From Acuticoccus sediminis (GTDB lineage Bacteria > Pseudomonadota > Alphaproteobacteria > Rhizobiales > Amorphaceae), in the NCBI RefSeq assembly GCF_003258595.1, contig NZ_QHHQ01000002.1, positions 1,178,001 to 1,242,000 of the forward strand: 64,000 nucleotides of DNA. Reading direction: 5' to 3'. Below, piece by piece: positions 7,499 to 15,871 of the stretch; position 1 is the first letter of the stretch; each line of letters begins with the position of its first letter. The notes beneath the pieces were generated by a model. The model was not told the origin of the DNA. It did not search any database and saw nothing but the letters and a program-made list of their open reading frames with translations. The translations under genes and the position numbers were made by a program.

Positions 7499-9460
7499 TC
7501 AGACCTCGCCCTGACGGAACCGGTGCCGTGGCGGCACGACCGGCTCGGCCGGCGCGGGGCCGGCCGCCTCGACCACGGGCGCCTCCCCGACGAGCCCCTC
7601 GACGGCATCGACGAAGTCGATCTTCGGGTCAGACCCCGCGTTGCGGCGGTCGCGGCCGACCTCGACATGCAGCACCCCGGGAAATCCGTCCCCGACGAGA
7701 GCCCGCGGGGCGGCGACCGGTTCCACCACGCCGAGCGTCTGCCAGAGCGCCACCATGTTGTTGATGCGCTCGCGGTAGGAGCGCCCCCGCACGTCCCGCA
7801 GCCAGTCCTCCCGGTGGAACGCGTGCTTCAGGCGCTGCAGCGGCAGCGCCTCGTCCGCCGGGCTGGAGGCGCGTCCGAAGGAGGCGCTGGAGAGCACCTG
7901 CTCGGGCACCCGCGTCCCCCAGAAGCTCGGAAACGACAGGTACGTGCTCGGCGCGTAGTCCGCCGAGGAGTTGCAGGAGGCCTCGTCGGTCTGCCAGGGA
8001 ACGCCCAGCCAGCGGGTCAGCGCGCCGGGACCGGCGGCGGCGTTCGGGCCGTTCGGGCCGAGGCACGTGTCGCGCGTCAGCGTCTCGCCGAAGTCCTGCC
8101 GCACCGGCGTGCCCTCCGGCACGAGATGGAGGCGGTAGGCGTCGCATTCCCTCGGTGCGGCGGTGTGGGACCGCGCCCAGAGGGACGCCCGCCGCATCGG
8201 CCAGGTGAGCTCGATCCCGGGATGGAAGGGCCCGCCGAGGCACTCCGTCAGTCCCGCCCGGTTGAGATGCCCGACCTGCTCCGCCGGCGGAAGCGAAGCG
8301 AATTCGGGAAGGCGCGGCGGGTCGAGCGTCCCGGCGGTGAAATCGCCCGCCGCCCATCGCGTCAGGTGGGCATACTGCGTGGCGGTCACGGTCAGGAACT
8401 CGATCCCGGGGTCGTTGGTCTCGCCCGTCAGGTCGCCGTAGATCATCGGCATCTGGGCCTGCGAGGCGGGGCCCGGCCCGGCCGGGTCGCGGAACAGGGC
8501 GAGCACCCGCTCCCGCCACCCCCGGTTGGCCGGAGCGGCGTCGGCGAGGCGCGCCACGACCTCCCGGTTGCGCGCGTCGAGCGGGGAGCCGACGCCGTGG
8601 GCGACGAGGAAGCCGTGGTTGATCCACTGCATGCCCGTCAGCCGGTCGAAGATCGGCCAAACGTCCTCGGTGAAGCGGGTCGTTGCCGGTGCCGGCAGCC
8701 AGCCCTCCGCCATGAACGTCTCGCGCACCGCGTCGTCCATGGTGACGAGGCCGAGAAGGCCCGGCGCGTAGTTCGGCGGTGTGACCACGACGTACCCCGG
8801 CGCGGCCTCGAACGGCGTCCCGGCCACGGTGACCGTCGCGCGGACCGGCCCGTCGGCGATGTCGTCGTGCCAGCCGTCGTTGTTGGCGAAGGTGACCGCC
8901 GCGGTTCCGGGGATCATCGGCGCGGAACGGCCGTGGCCGCCGAGGACGAGAAGCCGCCCGTCGCCGTCGGTCCGGATCTCGCCGAGGTCGACGCGGCGGC
9001 CCGCGAACGTTCCGTCGTCGAAACGCTGCGGAGGGGCGTTCGCGCCGGCGATGGTCCGCGCACCGGGCCGGATGTCGAGCGCGGCGCGGTCCGGGAAGGC
9101 CGCGTTTCGGCGCGCCGCGGGCGCGACGTACTGCGCCGGAAGGTCCATCGCGACATTGAAGGCGTACCAGCCGGCCTTCAGGTTGGCGACCTCGACCCGC
9201 CACGCGATAGCGACGTCCGGACCCTGGACGAGTTCGACGATGTCGCCGGAGGTCAGCCCGGCGTAGATGCGGAAGCGGACCGCCTGGCGCCTGATGGCGC
9301 CGGATGCGCTCTGGTAGCCGCCGCGCGGGTCGGACGGCGCGCCGATCACCTCCGGCGCGAGAACGTAGTCGTCGGCTCCGGTCGCATCGCCGAGGCGGGC
9401 GATGCCGATCGGCGGGTAGACGGCGACCCAGGCGATGTCGTCGGGGGCTACCGATGTCAT
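7499..9460 (-). CDS. lodA: LodA/GoxA-type CTQ-dependent amino acid or amine oxidase
   Basis: 653 residues, close to the family's usual 650-750. LodA proteins oxidatively deaminate amino acids (L-lysine epsilon-amine, glycine and others) to give aldehyde, ammonia and hydrogen peroxide, using a quinone made from their own Cys and Trp. The signatures are here: IAWVAVYPPIGIARLGD (9-25), DDIADGPVRATV (199-210), TPPNYAPGLLGLVTMDD (227-243), TATQYAHLTRW (359-369), C407 in ECLGGPFHPGIE, and W489 in GALTRWLGVPWQTDEASC. C407 and W489 align with the CTQ-forming pair. No signal peptide is visible, as expected for this family, which is secreted without one. Substrate specificity cannot be read. It overlaps the upstream gene by 4 bases (ATGA). 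Confidence 0.9.
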   Translation of the reverse strand: MTSVAPDDIAWVAVYPPIGIARLGDATGADDYVLAPEVIGAPSDPRGGYQSASGAIRRQAVRFRIYAGLTSGDIVELVQGPDVAIAWRVEVANLKAGWYAFNVAMDLPAQYVAPAARRNAAFPDRAALDIRPGARTIAGANAPPQRFDDGTFAGRRVDLGEIRTDGDGRLLVLGGHGRSAPMIPGTAAVTFANNDGWHDDIADGPVRATVTVAGTPFEAAPGYVVVTPPNYAPGLLGLVTMDDAVRETFMAEGWLPAPATTRFTEDVWPIFDRLTGMQWINHGFLVAHGVGSPLDARNREVVARLADAAPANRGWRERVLALFRDPAGPGPASQAQMPMIYGDLTGETNDPGIEFLTVTATQYAHLTRWAAGDFTAGTLDPPRLPEFASLPPAEQVGHLNRAGLTECLGGPFHPGIELTWPMRRASLWARSHTAAPRECDAYRLHLVPEGTPVRQDFGETLTRDTCLGPNGPNAAAGPGALTRWLGVPWQTDEASCNSSADYAPSTYLSFPSFWGTRVPEQVLSSASFGRASSPADEALPLQRLKHAFHREDWLRDVRGRSYRERINNMVALWQTLGVVEPVAAPRALVGDGFPGVLHVEVGRDRRNAGSDPKIDFVDAVEGLVGEAPVVEAAGPAPAEPVVPPRHRFRQGEV

Positions 9461-10134
9461 GGCGTCCTGTCGTCGAAGCGGAGGTCGACGGTATCGTCCG
9501 CCACCACCTGCTCCTCGAAGCCGGTGGAGCGCAGGACCCGCACGCGGGCCCGCTCGGCGCCCGGGAACTGGTTGCGGTCGATCTTCATGTCGGCGGTCGG
9601 GCGGCCGACGGCGATGGTGTGCCAGGTGCTCTCACCCTCCGGCAGCACCTCGACGGTGAACGTCACCCCGTCGGCAGGCGCCATCTTCATCCGCGGCGAC
9701 ATCATCCGCGCGTTCTCGCCCGGAAGGCCCGGGCCGAGATCGACGCCAGGGGCCTCGGCATGAGCGCCCGCGCCCGGCGCCTGCATCGCCGCCCCGGGTC
9801 TGAAGGTGTCGACGGTCTCGCCCGAGAGCTTCAGCTCCAGCGCGACGGTTCCGGCCGGCACCGGGATCTTCGTGTCGATCAGCGCCTCGGACGGGTCGTG
9901 GGCGTCGCTCGGAAGCTGGGCCGGGACGGCGGTCTGCGACAGCGTCGCGCCGGCGGCGTTCTTGGCGAAGATCTCGATCATCGGCGTCTTGCGCGGCCGT
10001 TCCAGGCGCGGCTGCGTCTCGGCCGCCGTCGTCGGCGCACGGCTCGACGGCAGGACGTAGAGGATCTTGCCGGCCTTCTTCGCAAAATCCAGGCTGCCGA
10101 TGACCTGGACCACGCGCTCGGGATCGTCAGGCAT
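9457..10134 (-). CDS. hypothetical beta-sandwich-like protein
   Basis: 225 residues, family not recognised. The N-terminal 15 residues (PERVVQVIGSLDFAKKAG) are followed by a Pro/Thr/Ala-rich linker. The C-terminal half (VTFTVEVLPEGESTWHTIAV, then NQFPGAERARVRVLRSTGFE) has the alternating pattern of an Ig- or fibronectin-like beta-sandwich; similar stretches occur as accessory domains in secreted peptidases. It lies between the metzincin-like peptidase and lodA, overlapping the latter by 4 bases, so it is probably a partner of one of the two. No catalytic motif is visible. Confidence 0.7.
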   Translation of the reverse strand: MPDDPERVVQVIGSLDFAKKAGKILYVLPSSRAPTTAAETQPRLERPRKTPMIEIFAKNAAGATLSQTAVPAQLPSDAHDPSEALIDTKIPVPAGTVALELKLSGETVDTFRPGAAMQAPGAGAHAEAPGVDLGPGLPGENARMMSPRMKMAPADGVTFTVEVLPEGESTWHTIAVGRPTADMKIDRNQFPGAERARVRVLRSTGFEEQVVADDTVDLRFDDRTP

Positions 10135-10155
10135 GCTCGTGTCCCCTCGTTCCGG

Positions 10156-11505
10156 TCACGAGATCTGCGGTGCGAGCACCGCGTCTTCGTGCAGGAGTTG
10201 GTCAAGGATCGCGTTGAAGGTGTAGGCGGACATCCACTGCCGGTCCGCGTACGTCATGACGTCGTGCCATACGCTGCCGGGCAGCGCCGCCATGGGCAGG
10301 CCGAGGTCCGGATCACCGACGTCGAAGCCGACGTGGTGCTTGCGCTGCTCGGCGACGCTGTTGTCGGTGATGAAGCCGCCGGGATAGGGCCATGTCTTTT
10401 CCAGCGGATCAGGCGGCTGGTTGGCGGGCGGAAAGCCCGGGTGGCGGCGCTGGAAGGTGTGCGAGAGCTCGTGGCAGCCGTACCAGTCGGCGAAGGTCGG
10501 GTCGGTGTCCCAGACCCAGAAGGACGGCACCCCGCAGGGCCCGCACGCCACAGGGCCGAACACCTCCGTCATCTCGTCGTAGATCGCCGCGCCGCGCATG
10601 AAGCTGCTGCCGCCCTCGAAGTCGACGAGGCCGTAGTAGTGGGTCCGCGGATCGCGGCCGGAGGCCACCTCACGCGCCCGGATCGCGAGGAGCTGCGCGT
10701 TGACGAGGTTCGACTGGAACGCCGGGAAGCCCCCGGCCACCTGCGGCACCAGATTGTCGCCGTCGACGACGATCTGCGACCACTCCACCTCCGCCGTCGG
10801 GTAGGTCCGCACGAGGAAGGAGCGCAGGTGCGCGAAGTGCGTGGCGTCCGGCGTGATGACCGTCGCGTCGCGCACGCTGTGGTAGCGCAGGCCGACGGCG
10901 CGGATGCGCAGCACCGGCGCGCCGCGGAAGCTCACCGTCAGCGCCGTCTCGACGCCCGGAAGGTCGGCCGTGGGGCCGAGACCGTCGAACGGAACGTCGG
11001 CGCCGCCCGGCACCATGAGGCGGTTCAGCCGGATGCTGAGGTCGCCCTCCCGCACGGCGTCCGCCGGGAGCTTGAAGTTGAGGCTCGCGGCAGCGTCGTG
11101 GCGGCGGTCGTGAAGGTCGCTGGCAACGGCCGGGCCGACGTCGACGCGGTTCATCGCCGGCAGGAAGGACCAGCCGCCGGTCCCCCGCCGCCATGCGATC
11201 TCGCCCGTCACGATGGCGGGCGCGGTGAACGACTGCGGGTCGACGTAGATGCGCACGATCGTGGTCTTGCCGGCGATCAGCGGGACGTCGTTGTCGAGAC
11301 TCTGCACCACCTGCGCGATCTCGACGCCCTCGATGATCGCGATGTCGCCCGGGGCGGCCCCCGCCGCGGCGCGGAGTTCGACGGCGGGCGCCGGCCGGAT
11401 CTGCGGCGCGGCGTAGGGACAGCAGGGCGGCGCGGCCCTCTCGACGGCTGGTTCCGGAGCCATGCCGCGGTCGCGGGGATCAAGGTCTCGGTGCTCGTCG
11501 GCCAT
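10156..11505 (-). CDS. metzincin-like zinc peptidase
   Basis: 449 residues. H345-ELS-H349-TFQRR-H355 gives the HExxHxxxxxH spacing of metzincins (zinc ligands H345, H349, H355; catalytic E346), and HDVMTY (414-419) is a good Met-turn around M417. The usual Gly of HExxHxxGxxH is replaced by Gln. Residues 40-270 form a beta-rich region (IEGVEIAQVVQSLDNDVPL, VRIYVDP) that looks like a binding or adhesion domain. The N-terminus has CCPYAAP but no ordinary signal peptide. Inside an operon for protein-derived quinones, a peptidase may clear a propeptide or act on an operon product, as the subtilisin-like QhpE does in the qhp system. That role is inference. Confidence 0.75.
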   Translation of the reverse strand: MADEHRDLDPRDRGMAPEPAVERAAPPCCPYAAPQIRPAPAVELRAAAGAAPGDIAIIEGVEIAQVVQSLDNDVPLIAGKTTIVRIYVDPQSFTAPAIVTGEIAWRRGTGGWSFLPAMNRVDVGPAVASDLHDRRHDAAASLNFKLPADAVREGDLSIRLNRLMVPGGADVPFDGLGPTADLPGVETALTVSFRGAPVLRIRAVGLRYHSVRDATVITPDATHFAHLRSFLVRTYPTAEVEWSQIVVDGDNLVPQVAGGFPAFQSNLVNAQLLAIRAREVASGRDPRTHYYGLVDFEGGSSFMRGAAIYDEMTEVFGPVACGPCGVPSFWVWDTDPTFADWYGCHELSHTFQRRHPGFPPANQPPDPLEKTWPYPGGFITDNSVAEQRKHHVGFDVGDPDLGLPMAALPGSVWHDVMTYADRQWMSAYTFNAILDQLLHEDAVLAPQIS

Positions 11506-11532
11506 GGCCTATCCTTCAAAACATCAATGTGT

Positions 11533-12585
11533 TCATGAACTTGCCGCGACCCGAACCGGCCGGGGCACGAGCCGGGCGTCCCGGTGCGAGGCGTCCAGCT
11601 GCAGGATGGCGGGCGCGGCGACCTCGCGGCGCAGGTGCCGGGCGTGGTCGCGCATCGCCGCGACGGCGGGCGCGAAGGCGGCGGCGCAGCGGGATCGGGC
11701 GTAAAAGTCCGCGGCGCCCGCGAGGTGGGCCGCGTGGGCAAGGGCGAGGCGTGTCAGGTAGTGCCGCCGCACCGCCGTCCGGTCGCCGGGTGCGGCCGTC
11801 GCCACCGCCGCGCCGAGCACCGCGCCGCGAACGGCCCGGCCGACGCCGCTCCCGGACAGCGGGTCTTCCGCGCATGCCGCGTCGCCGACGAGGATGGCCC
11901 CGCACGGGGCGATGGGGTCGCCGAAGGCGGGCGTCGCGTCGCAGGCGACGGGAGGCGCCGCGGCAAGCCGCTCCAGCGTCGCGGACCAGCCGCGCCCCGC
12001 GAGGGTGCGCCGGGCGAGTTCCCGGGCCAGCTCGTGGCCACCGTCGCCCGGCAGGACCACCTGAACGGAGACCTGAGCGCCGGCCGGCGCCACGAACACC
12101 CAGCCTTCCAAGTGCGCCTCGAGGACCGCGCGTCCGACCGGCCCGGACAACGGAACGGTCCAGCCCCAGGCCGTGCGTGCGCCCGAGCGGAGCCGGGCCG
12201 ACCGCCCACGGCCGGTGGCGTCGAGGACCTCGTCGAAGGAGCGTTCCGGCGGTGTTTCCACGACGGTGATGCCCGGCGGCAGGCGCTCCTCCATGGCGGC
12301 CGTCAGCGACCGGAGCGGGACGGCGACAAGCTCGCCGGGGACGGTTTCCGGCGGTCCGGGGCTCCACGCGAGCTCGCGCACCGCGATCGGGGCCGGCGCG
12401 ACGGCGGCGAGAACCTCCCTCCCCAGTTCCAGCGCCAGCAGGTCGACGACGGAGGGGTCGAGCGTGACGATGCGGTCCGAGTGGTGCGGCGGACCGGCGA
12501 GCACGACGCTCCACCCCGCCCGCGCCAGCCGGCGCGCGGCCACCAGCCCCGCGACGCCCCGCCCCCGGATCAGCGCGAGCGACAT
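11533..12585 (-). CDS. second LodB/QhpG-like FAD-dependent oxidoreductase
   Basis: 350 residues from the ATG at 12585. The reading frame is open much further upstream, but that part overlaps the next gene in the wrong frame and has non-protein composition. The N-terminus has a nucleotide-binding GRGVAGLVAARRLARAGW, and residues 240-260 carry VGDAACAEDPLSGSGVGRAV, the second FAD motif of the PHBH/halogenase fold. It is distantly related to the LodB-like protein at the operon end. Two such enzymes beside two LodA-type targets suggests one modifier per target; this one follows the ferritin/LodA-C fusion gene by 56 bases. Its proposed substrate is inference. Confidence 0.75.
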   Translation of the reverse strand: MSLALIRGRGVAGLVAARRLARAGWSVVLAGPPHHSDRIVTLDPSVVDLLALELGREVLAAVAPAPIAVRELAWSPGPPETVPGELVAVPLRSLTAAMEERLPPGITVVETPPERSFDEVLDATGRGRSARLRSGARTAWGWTVPLSGPVGRAVLEAHLEGWVFVAPAGAQVSVQVVLPGDGGHELARELARRTLAGRGWSATLERLAAAPPVACDATPAFGDPIAPCGAILVGDAACAEDPLSGSGVGRAVRGAVLGAAVATAAPGDRTAVRRHYLTRLALAHAAHLAGAADFYARSRCAAAFAPAVAAMRDHARHLRREVAAPAILQLDASHRDARLVPRPVRVAASS

Positions 12586-12641
12586 GGTCGTCCCCGGCGG
12601 CCGGAAGGTGGCGGGCGGTCGGACGTCCGGCGGCGCATCGG

Positions 12642-14579
12642 TCAGCGGCCGCCGTCGCCGAAGCCGGCGAAACGCTCTTCCAGCGTCGCGACCCGTGCCC
12701 GCATCGAGCGGACAAGGGCGTCGGCCGCGGGGTCGAGACCGGCGGTCGCCGCCTCCAGCGCGGGAGCGACGCCGCGCTTGATGAACTCGGCCGGCGACAC
12801 GGGCACCGGCGCGGCCGCCTCCGTCACCGGTCCGCGCATCGACACGCCCCCCGACACCGCCGGTTCGGCCGGAAGTATGAAGAGCGGGGCGCCGCCGTTG
12901 GCCGCGGCGGTCCGTGCCGCCTCGTCGAGGTTGTACATCAGCTCGCGGGCGCCGGTGATCAGCGCGTCCGCCTCGACGATGTTGCGCGGGGTGAACACGA
13001 GCGCCAGCAGCTCGATTACCTGCGCATAGGCGACGTTGGCGATCCGCTCGAACACGCTCGCGGGTGCCGCCGCCGGTAGCGGGGCCGGGTTCTCCGTCAG
13101 GCGGATGTAGAGGTTCGGGTCGAGCCCCTGCAGGCGCTCGCGCACGCGCAGGAAGCGCTGATAGTGGTCCTGCCCTTCCTCGATGATCAGCTTGATGAGC
13201 TGGAGGAGGCGCTCCTTCACCTCCCCTGTGAACGCGTCGCCCTGCTCGATACTGAGGAGGAGGCGCGTGTACATCCCGTCGATGGTGTCGTCCGCCGCAT
13301 CGGGATCGAACGCCTCGCTGGGCGCCTCCACGGTGATGAACCAGTCGAGCCGCTCGGGCACGAGCGGGGTGAGCGAGAAGGTGTGGGTGAGGCCGCGCCC
13401 GTCGCGGTCGATGTCGGGCAGGGTCTCGAACCGGCCGAGCTCGTGCCGCTCGCCGACGGCGAGGAGCATCTCGTTGACCCAGCGCAGGTGCCGCATCTCG
13501 TCGATGGCGACGCTGAGCACGGTCTGCGCGGCCGACACCACCCGCTGGCGGGACTCCATGTTGTCCGCGAACGCGTTCTGGTCCAGCGAATAGTAGGCGT
13601 AGAGGTACTCGACCATCAGCCCGTGCTCGACGGTGGCGAGTTCGCGCAGGGCCCGCACGATCGTCGCGCGGTCGAGCACGTCCTCGTCCGGCAGCCGCGG
13701 CGCGGTCGCCACCGCCATCGCCCGGCCCTCGATGCCGTCGAAGACCGCCGGCAGCGTCTCCCACCGCTCGATCATCTCGACCTCGCCAATGTCGAGCGAC
13801 TGCCATGTGCCGTAGTCCGTGACCGGGACGATCGGCTGCGGGTTGACGCGGTCGCGCTGAAAGTTGGCGATCTGCGGCGTATCGGCATCGGGACTGACGA
13901 GATCCGGCTTGTTGGACGCCCAGTAGAAGCAGCCGCACAGGGCGAAGTCGTACTGCCACGGCGAGCAGAGGCTGCGCGTCAGGTCGCCGGGATGGTACTC
14001 GTCCGGGTCGATGACGCCGTTGTCGTCGAGGATGCGGGCGCGCTCGCCGGTGACGAAGGCGAACCGCAGCCGCCCGTCGCCCTGGCGCGTCACCTCGATC
14101 GCCGGGTTGCCGCCGGCGAGGTAGGCGACGAAGGCCTCGACGATACGCTCCCGCGGCTCGACGCTCCCGAAGGGGGCGAGCGCGAGGGCGACGCGCCCGG
14201 GCGACAGATCGTGCACCACCCGCCAGTCCTGCAAGCCTCCGGACGGCCCGATCTGTGCCACCTCCTCCGCCGCCTCGCCGAAGGTGCCGGCGACCGCGAC
14301 GAGGACGATGCCGGCGGGGAGGTCGCCGGCGAGCGCAGCGTGGATCGGTGCCGCGCGGGCAGGGTCGATGGTGCGAAGGACCGCCTGGGCGTGCAGCTCG
14401 AACTCCAGACCCGGGAAGAAGCGCTTGTCGAGGTTGCGCTGGTCGAACTCGAGGCCGGGGAACGAGTTGTCGACGCCGCTTTCCGGGCGCGTCGTCACCG
14501 GATTGCCGGCGACGACCGGGTGGCTGCGGGCGGTGGAATTGCGCGGATAGAGCTTCCGCGGCGGCGGTGTCGGCATCAT
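12642..14579 (-). CDS. LodA C-terminal-half protein fused to a VioB-type ferritin-like domain
   Basis: 645 residues from the ATG at 14579, which overlaps the radical SAM gene's stop (ATGATGA). Residues 1-290 resemble the C-terminal half of LodA: SFPGLEFDQRNLD (39-51) matches the PFHPGIELTW block, GDLTRSLCSPWQYDFALC (198-215) matches GALTRWLGVPWQTDEASC of the complete LodA, and VEMIERWETL matches the terminal NNMVALWQTL. The Cys that forms CTQ in LodA is not at its usual place, but C205, C215 and C217 flank W208. Residues 300-480 are a ferritin-like four-helix domain of the VioB/RebD type: VEHGLMVEYLYAYYS, DEMRHLRWVNEMLLAVG (E361, H364) and IIEEGQDHYQRF, giving a likely di-iron or iron site. 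Known VioB-type domains act on imines from amino acid oxidation. The combination is one I do not know. Confidence 0.8.
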   Translation of the reverse strand: MMPTPPPRKLYPRNSTARSHPVVAGNPVTTRPESGVDNSFPGLEFDQRNLDKRFFPGLEFELHAQAVLRTIDPARAAPIHAALAGDLPAGIVLVAVAGTFGEAAEEVAQIGPSGGLQDWRVVHDLSPGRVALALAPFGSVEPRERIVEAFVAYLAGGNPAIEVTRQGDGRLRFAFVTGERARILDDNGVIDPDEYHPGDLTRSLCSPWQYDFALCGCFYWASNKPDLVSPDADTPQIANFQRDRVNPQPIVPVTDYGTWQSLDIGEVEMIERWETLPAVFDGIEGRAMAVATAPRLPDEDVLDRATIVRALRELATVEHGLMVEYLYAYYSLDQNAFADNMESRQRVVSAAQTVLSVAIDEMRHLRWVNEMLLAVGERHELGRFETLPDIDRDGRGLTHTFSLTPLVPERLDWFITVEAPSEAFDPDAADDTIDGMYTRLLLSIEQGDAFTGEVKERLLQLIKLIIEEGQDHYQRFLRVRERLQGLDPNLYIRLTENPAPLPAAAPASVFERIANVAYAQVIELLALVFTPRNIVEADALITGARELMYNLDEAARTAAANGGAPLFILPAEPAVSGGVSMRGPVTEAAAPVPVSPAEFIKRGVAPALEAATAGLDPAADALVRSMRARVATLEERFAGFGDGGR

Positions 14580-15862
14580 CCCACTCCCTTGTCGTTGGCG
14601 GGCGGACCAGCGAAATAGTCCGGCCGAAGGGTGCTGATCTCGGCGTAGCTGGCGAGCAGGAAGGTCAGCCAGCCGCGGATGTAGTCGCAGGCCGGCCGTC
14701 CGCGCTCGACGACCTCGTGGTGGCAGCCGCCGCCGCACATGAAGCGGGCCCAGCAGCTCCGGCAGGGCTCCTGCGCGAGGACGTGGCGCGACGCGAGGAA
14801 GGCCGACCGCCGCGCATGGTCCGGCCCGGCGAGGACGTCACCCATGGCGAAGCGGTCGTCGTTGACCGCGCGGTGGCAGGCGTAGAGCCCGCCGTCCGCG
14901 GCGACCGAGCCGTACCCCGCTCCCGCCCCGCACGGGTACGGGCGGTGCGTGCCGCGGGCGATCTCGCCGAGCGCGATGGTGAAGTTCGAGAACGGCAGGT
15001 CGCCGCCGGCGAGGATCGCGTCGCGCGCGGCCTCCCCGCACGTGATCATCTCAGCGAGGAGGCCGGCGATGTCGTCCCGGTCGAAGGCGTAGTCCGGATC
15101 GGGCGAGACGAGGACGGGGGCAAAGCCGACCGATTCGGCGCCCGTCGCGACGAGGTCCCGAAGGGTCGCGAGCAGCGGCCCGCTGCGCGGCGTGACGGTC
15201 GCGCGGATGCTGACGCGCGCCCCGTCCGCGGCCAGAAGGCGCGCGAGGCCCTCGCGGGCCGCCGCCGTGCTGCCGCGGCCCCTCTTGTCGGGCCGCAGGG
15301 CATCGTTGACGGCGGCGGGACCGTCGAGGCTGACGTTGGCGGTGAAGCGGTGGGCGGCGAAGAACGCGGCGTCGTCCTCTGTCACCATGGTCGCGTTGGT
15401 GGTGAGGGAGAAGCGCAGGTCGATCCCCCGCCGTGCGGCCTCCCCGCTCGCCCACTCCGTCACCGCGCGCACCAGCGGCCGGTTGAGAAGCGGCTCGCCG
15501 CCCATGAAGCCGAGCACCGCCCGCCCCGCCGGCTCGGCCTCGCGCAGCAGCAGCTCGACGGCGCGGATCGCCGTCTCGGCGGACATCACCTTCGTCGCCT
15601 CGCCGAAGTGACCGCGGTCGGCGTAGCAGTAGCGGCAGGCGAGGTTGCAGGCCTGCGCCACGTTGAGGGACAGCGCGTGGAGCGGCGGCGGGGCCGGCGC
15701 GACCCCGTCGACGTACGGGCGGGCCGCCAGCGCCGGCGCCGCGTCGAAGCGGCCCGCCAGGATGTCTTCGAACGTCTCCTCGTCGACGTCGTAGATGCGG
15801 CTGCCGTCGACGAAAAGGGCATGCCGGCCGACCGCACTCGCGAAGGGAAGGACATCGACCAT
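14576..15862 (-). CDS. radical SAM/SPASM peptide maturase (QhpD-like)
   Basis: 428 residues. C72-NLA-C76-RY-C79 is the canonical CxxxCxxC that binds the SAM [4Fe-4S] cluster; GFMGGEPLLN (118-127) is the SAM-contacting GGEP motif. The C-terminal third is Cys-rich in SPASM style (YPCGAG, LYACHRA, EPCRSCWARFMCGGGCHHE), so it should bind one or two auxiliary clusters. Enzymes of this type modify peptides; QhpD builds Cys-to-Asp/Glu thioether bonds in quinohemoprotein amine dehydrogenase. It sits exactly between the two genes that look like a split LodA, overlapping one by 4 bases and lying 9 bases from the other, so one of these is the likely target. Confidence 0.88.
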   Translation of the reverse strand: MVDVLPFASAVGRHALFVDGSRIYDVDEETFEDILAGRFDAAPALAARPYVDGVAPAPPPLHALSLNVAQACNLACRYCYADRGHFGEATKVMSAETAIRAVELLLREAEPAGRAVLGFMGGEPLLNRPLVRAVTEWASGEAARRGIDLRFSLTTNATMVTEDDAAFFAAHRFTANVSLDGPAAVNDALRPDKRGRGSTAAAREGLARLLAADGARVSIRATVTPRSGPLLATLRDLVATGAESVGFAPVLVSPDPDYAFDRDDIAGLLAEMITCGEAARDAILAGGDLPFSNFTIALGEIARGTHRPYPCGAGAGYGSVAADGGLYACHRAVNDDRFAMGDVLAGPDHARRSAFLASRHVLAQEPCRSCWARFMCGGGCHHEVVERGRPACDYIRGWLTFLLASYAEISTLRPDYFAGPPANDKGVG

Positions 15863-15871
15863 CGCTCGACC

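Noticed and set aside
7523-11538. Two long plus-strand frames opposite lodA and the peptidase
   Set aside because: Shadow frames in GC-rich sequence; the minus strand holds the family motifs.
12586-13959. Upstream extension of the second LodB-like gene to an 808-residue protein
   Set aside because: The added part lies inside the ferritin/LodA-C gene in another frame and lacks protein-like composition; the FAD motif starts right after the ATG at 12585.
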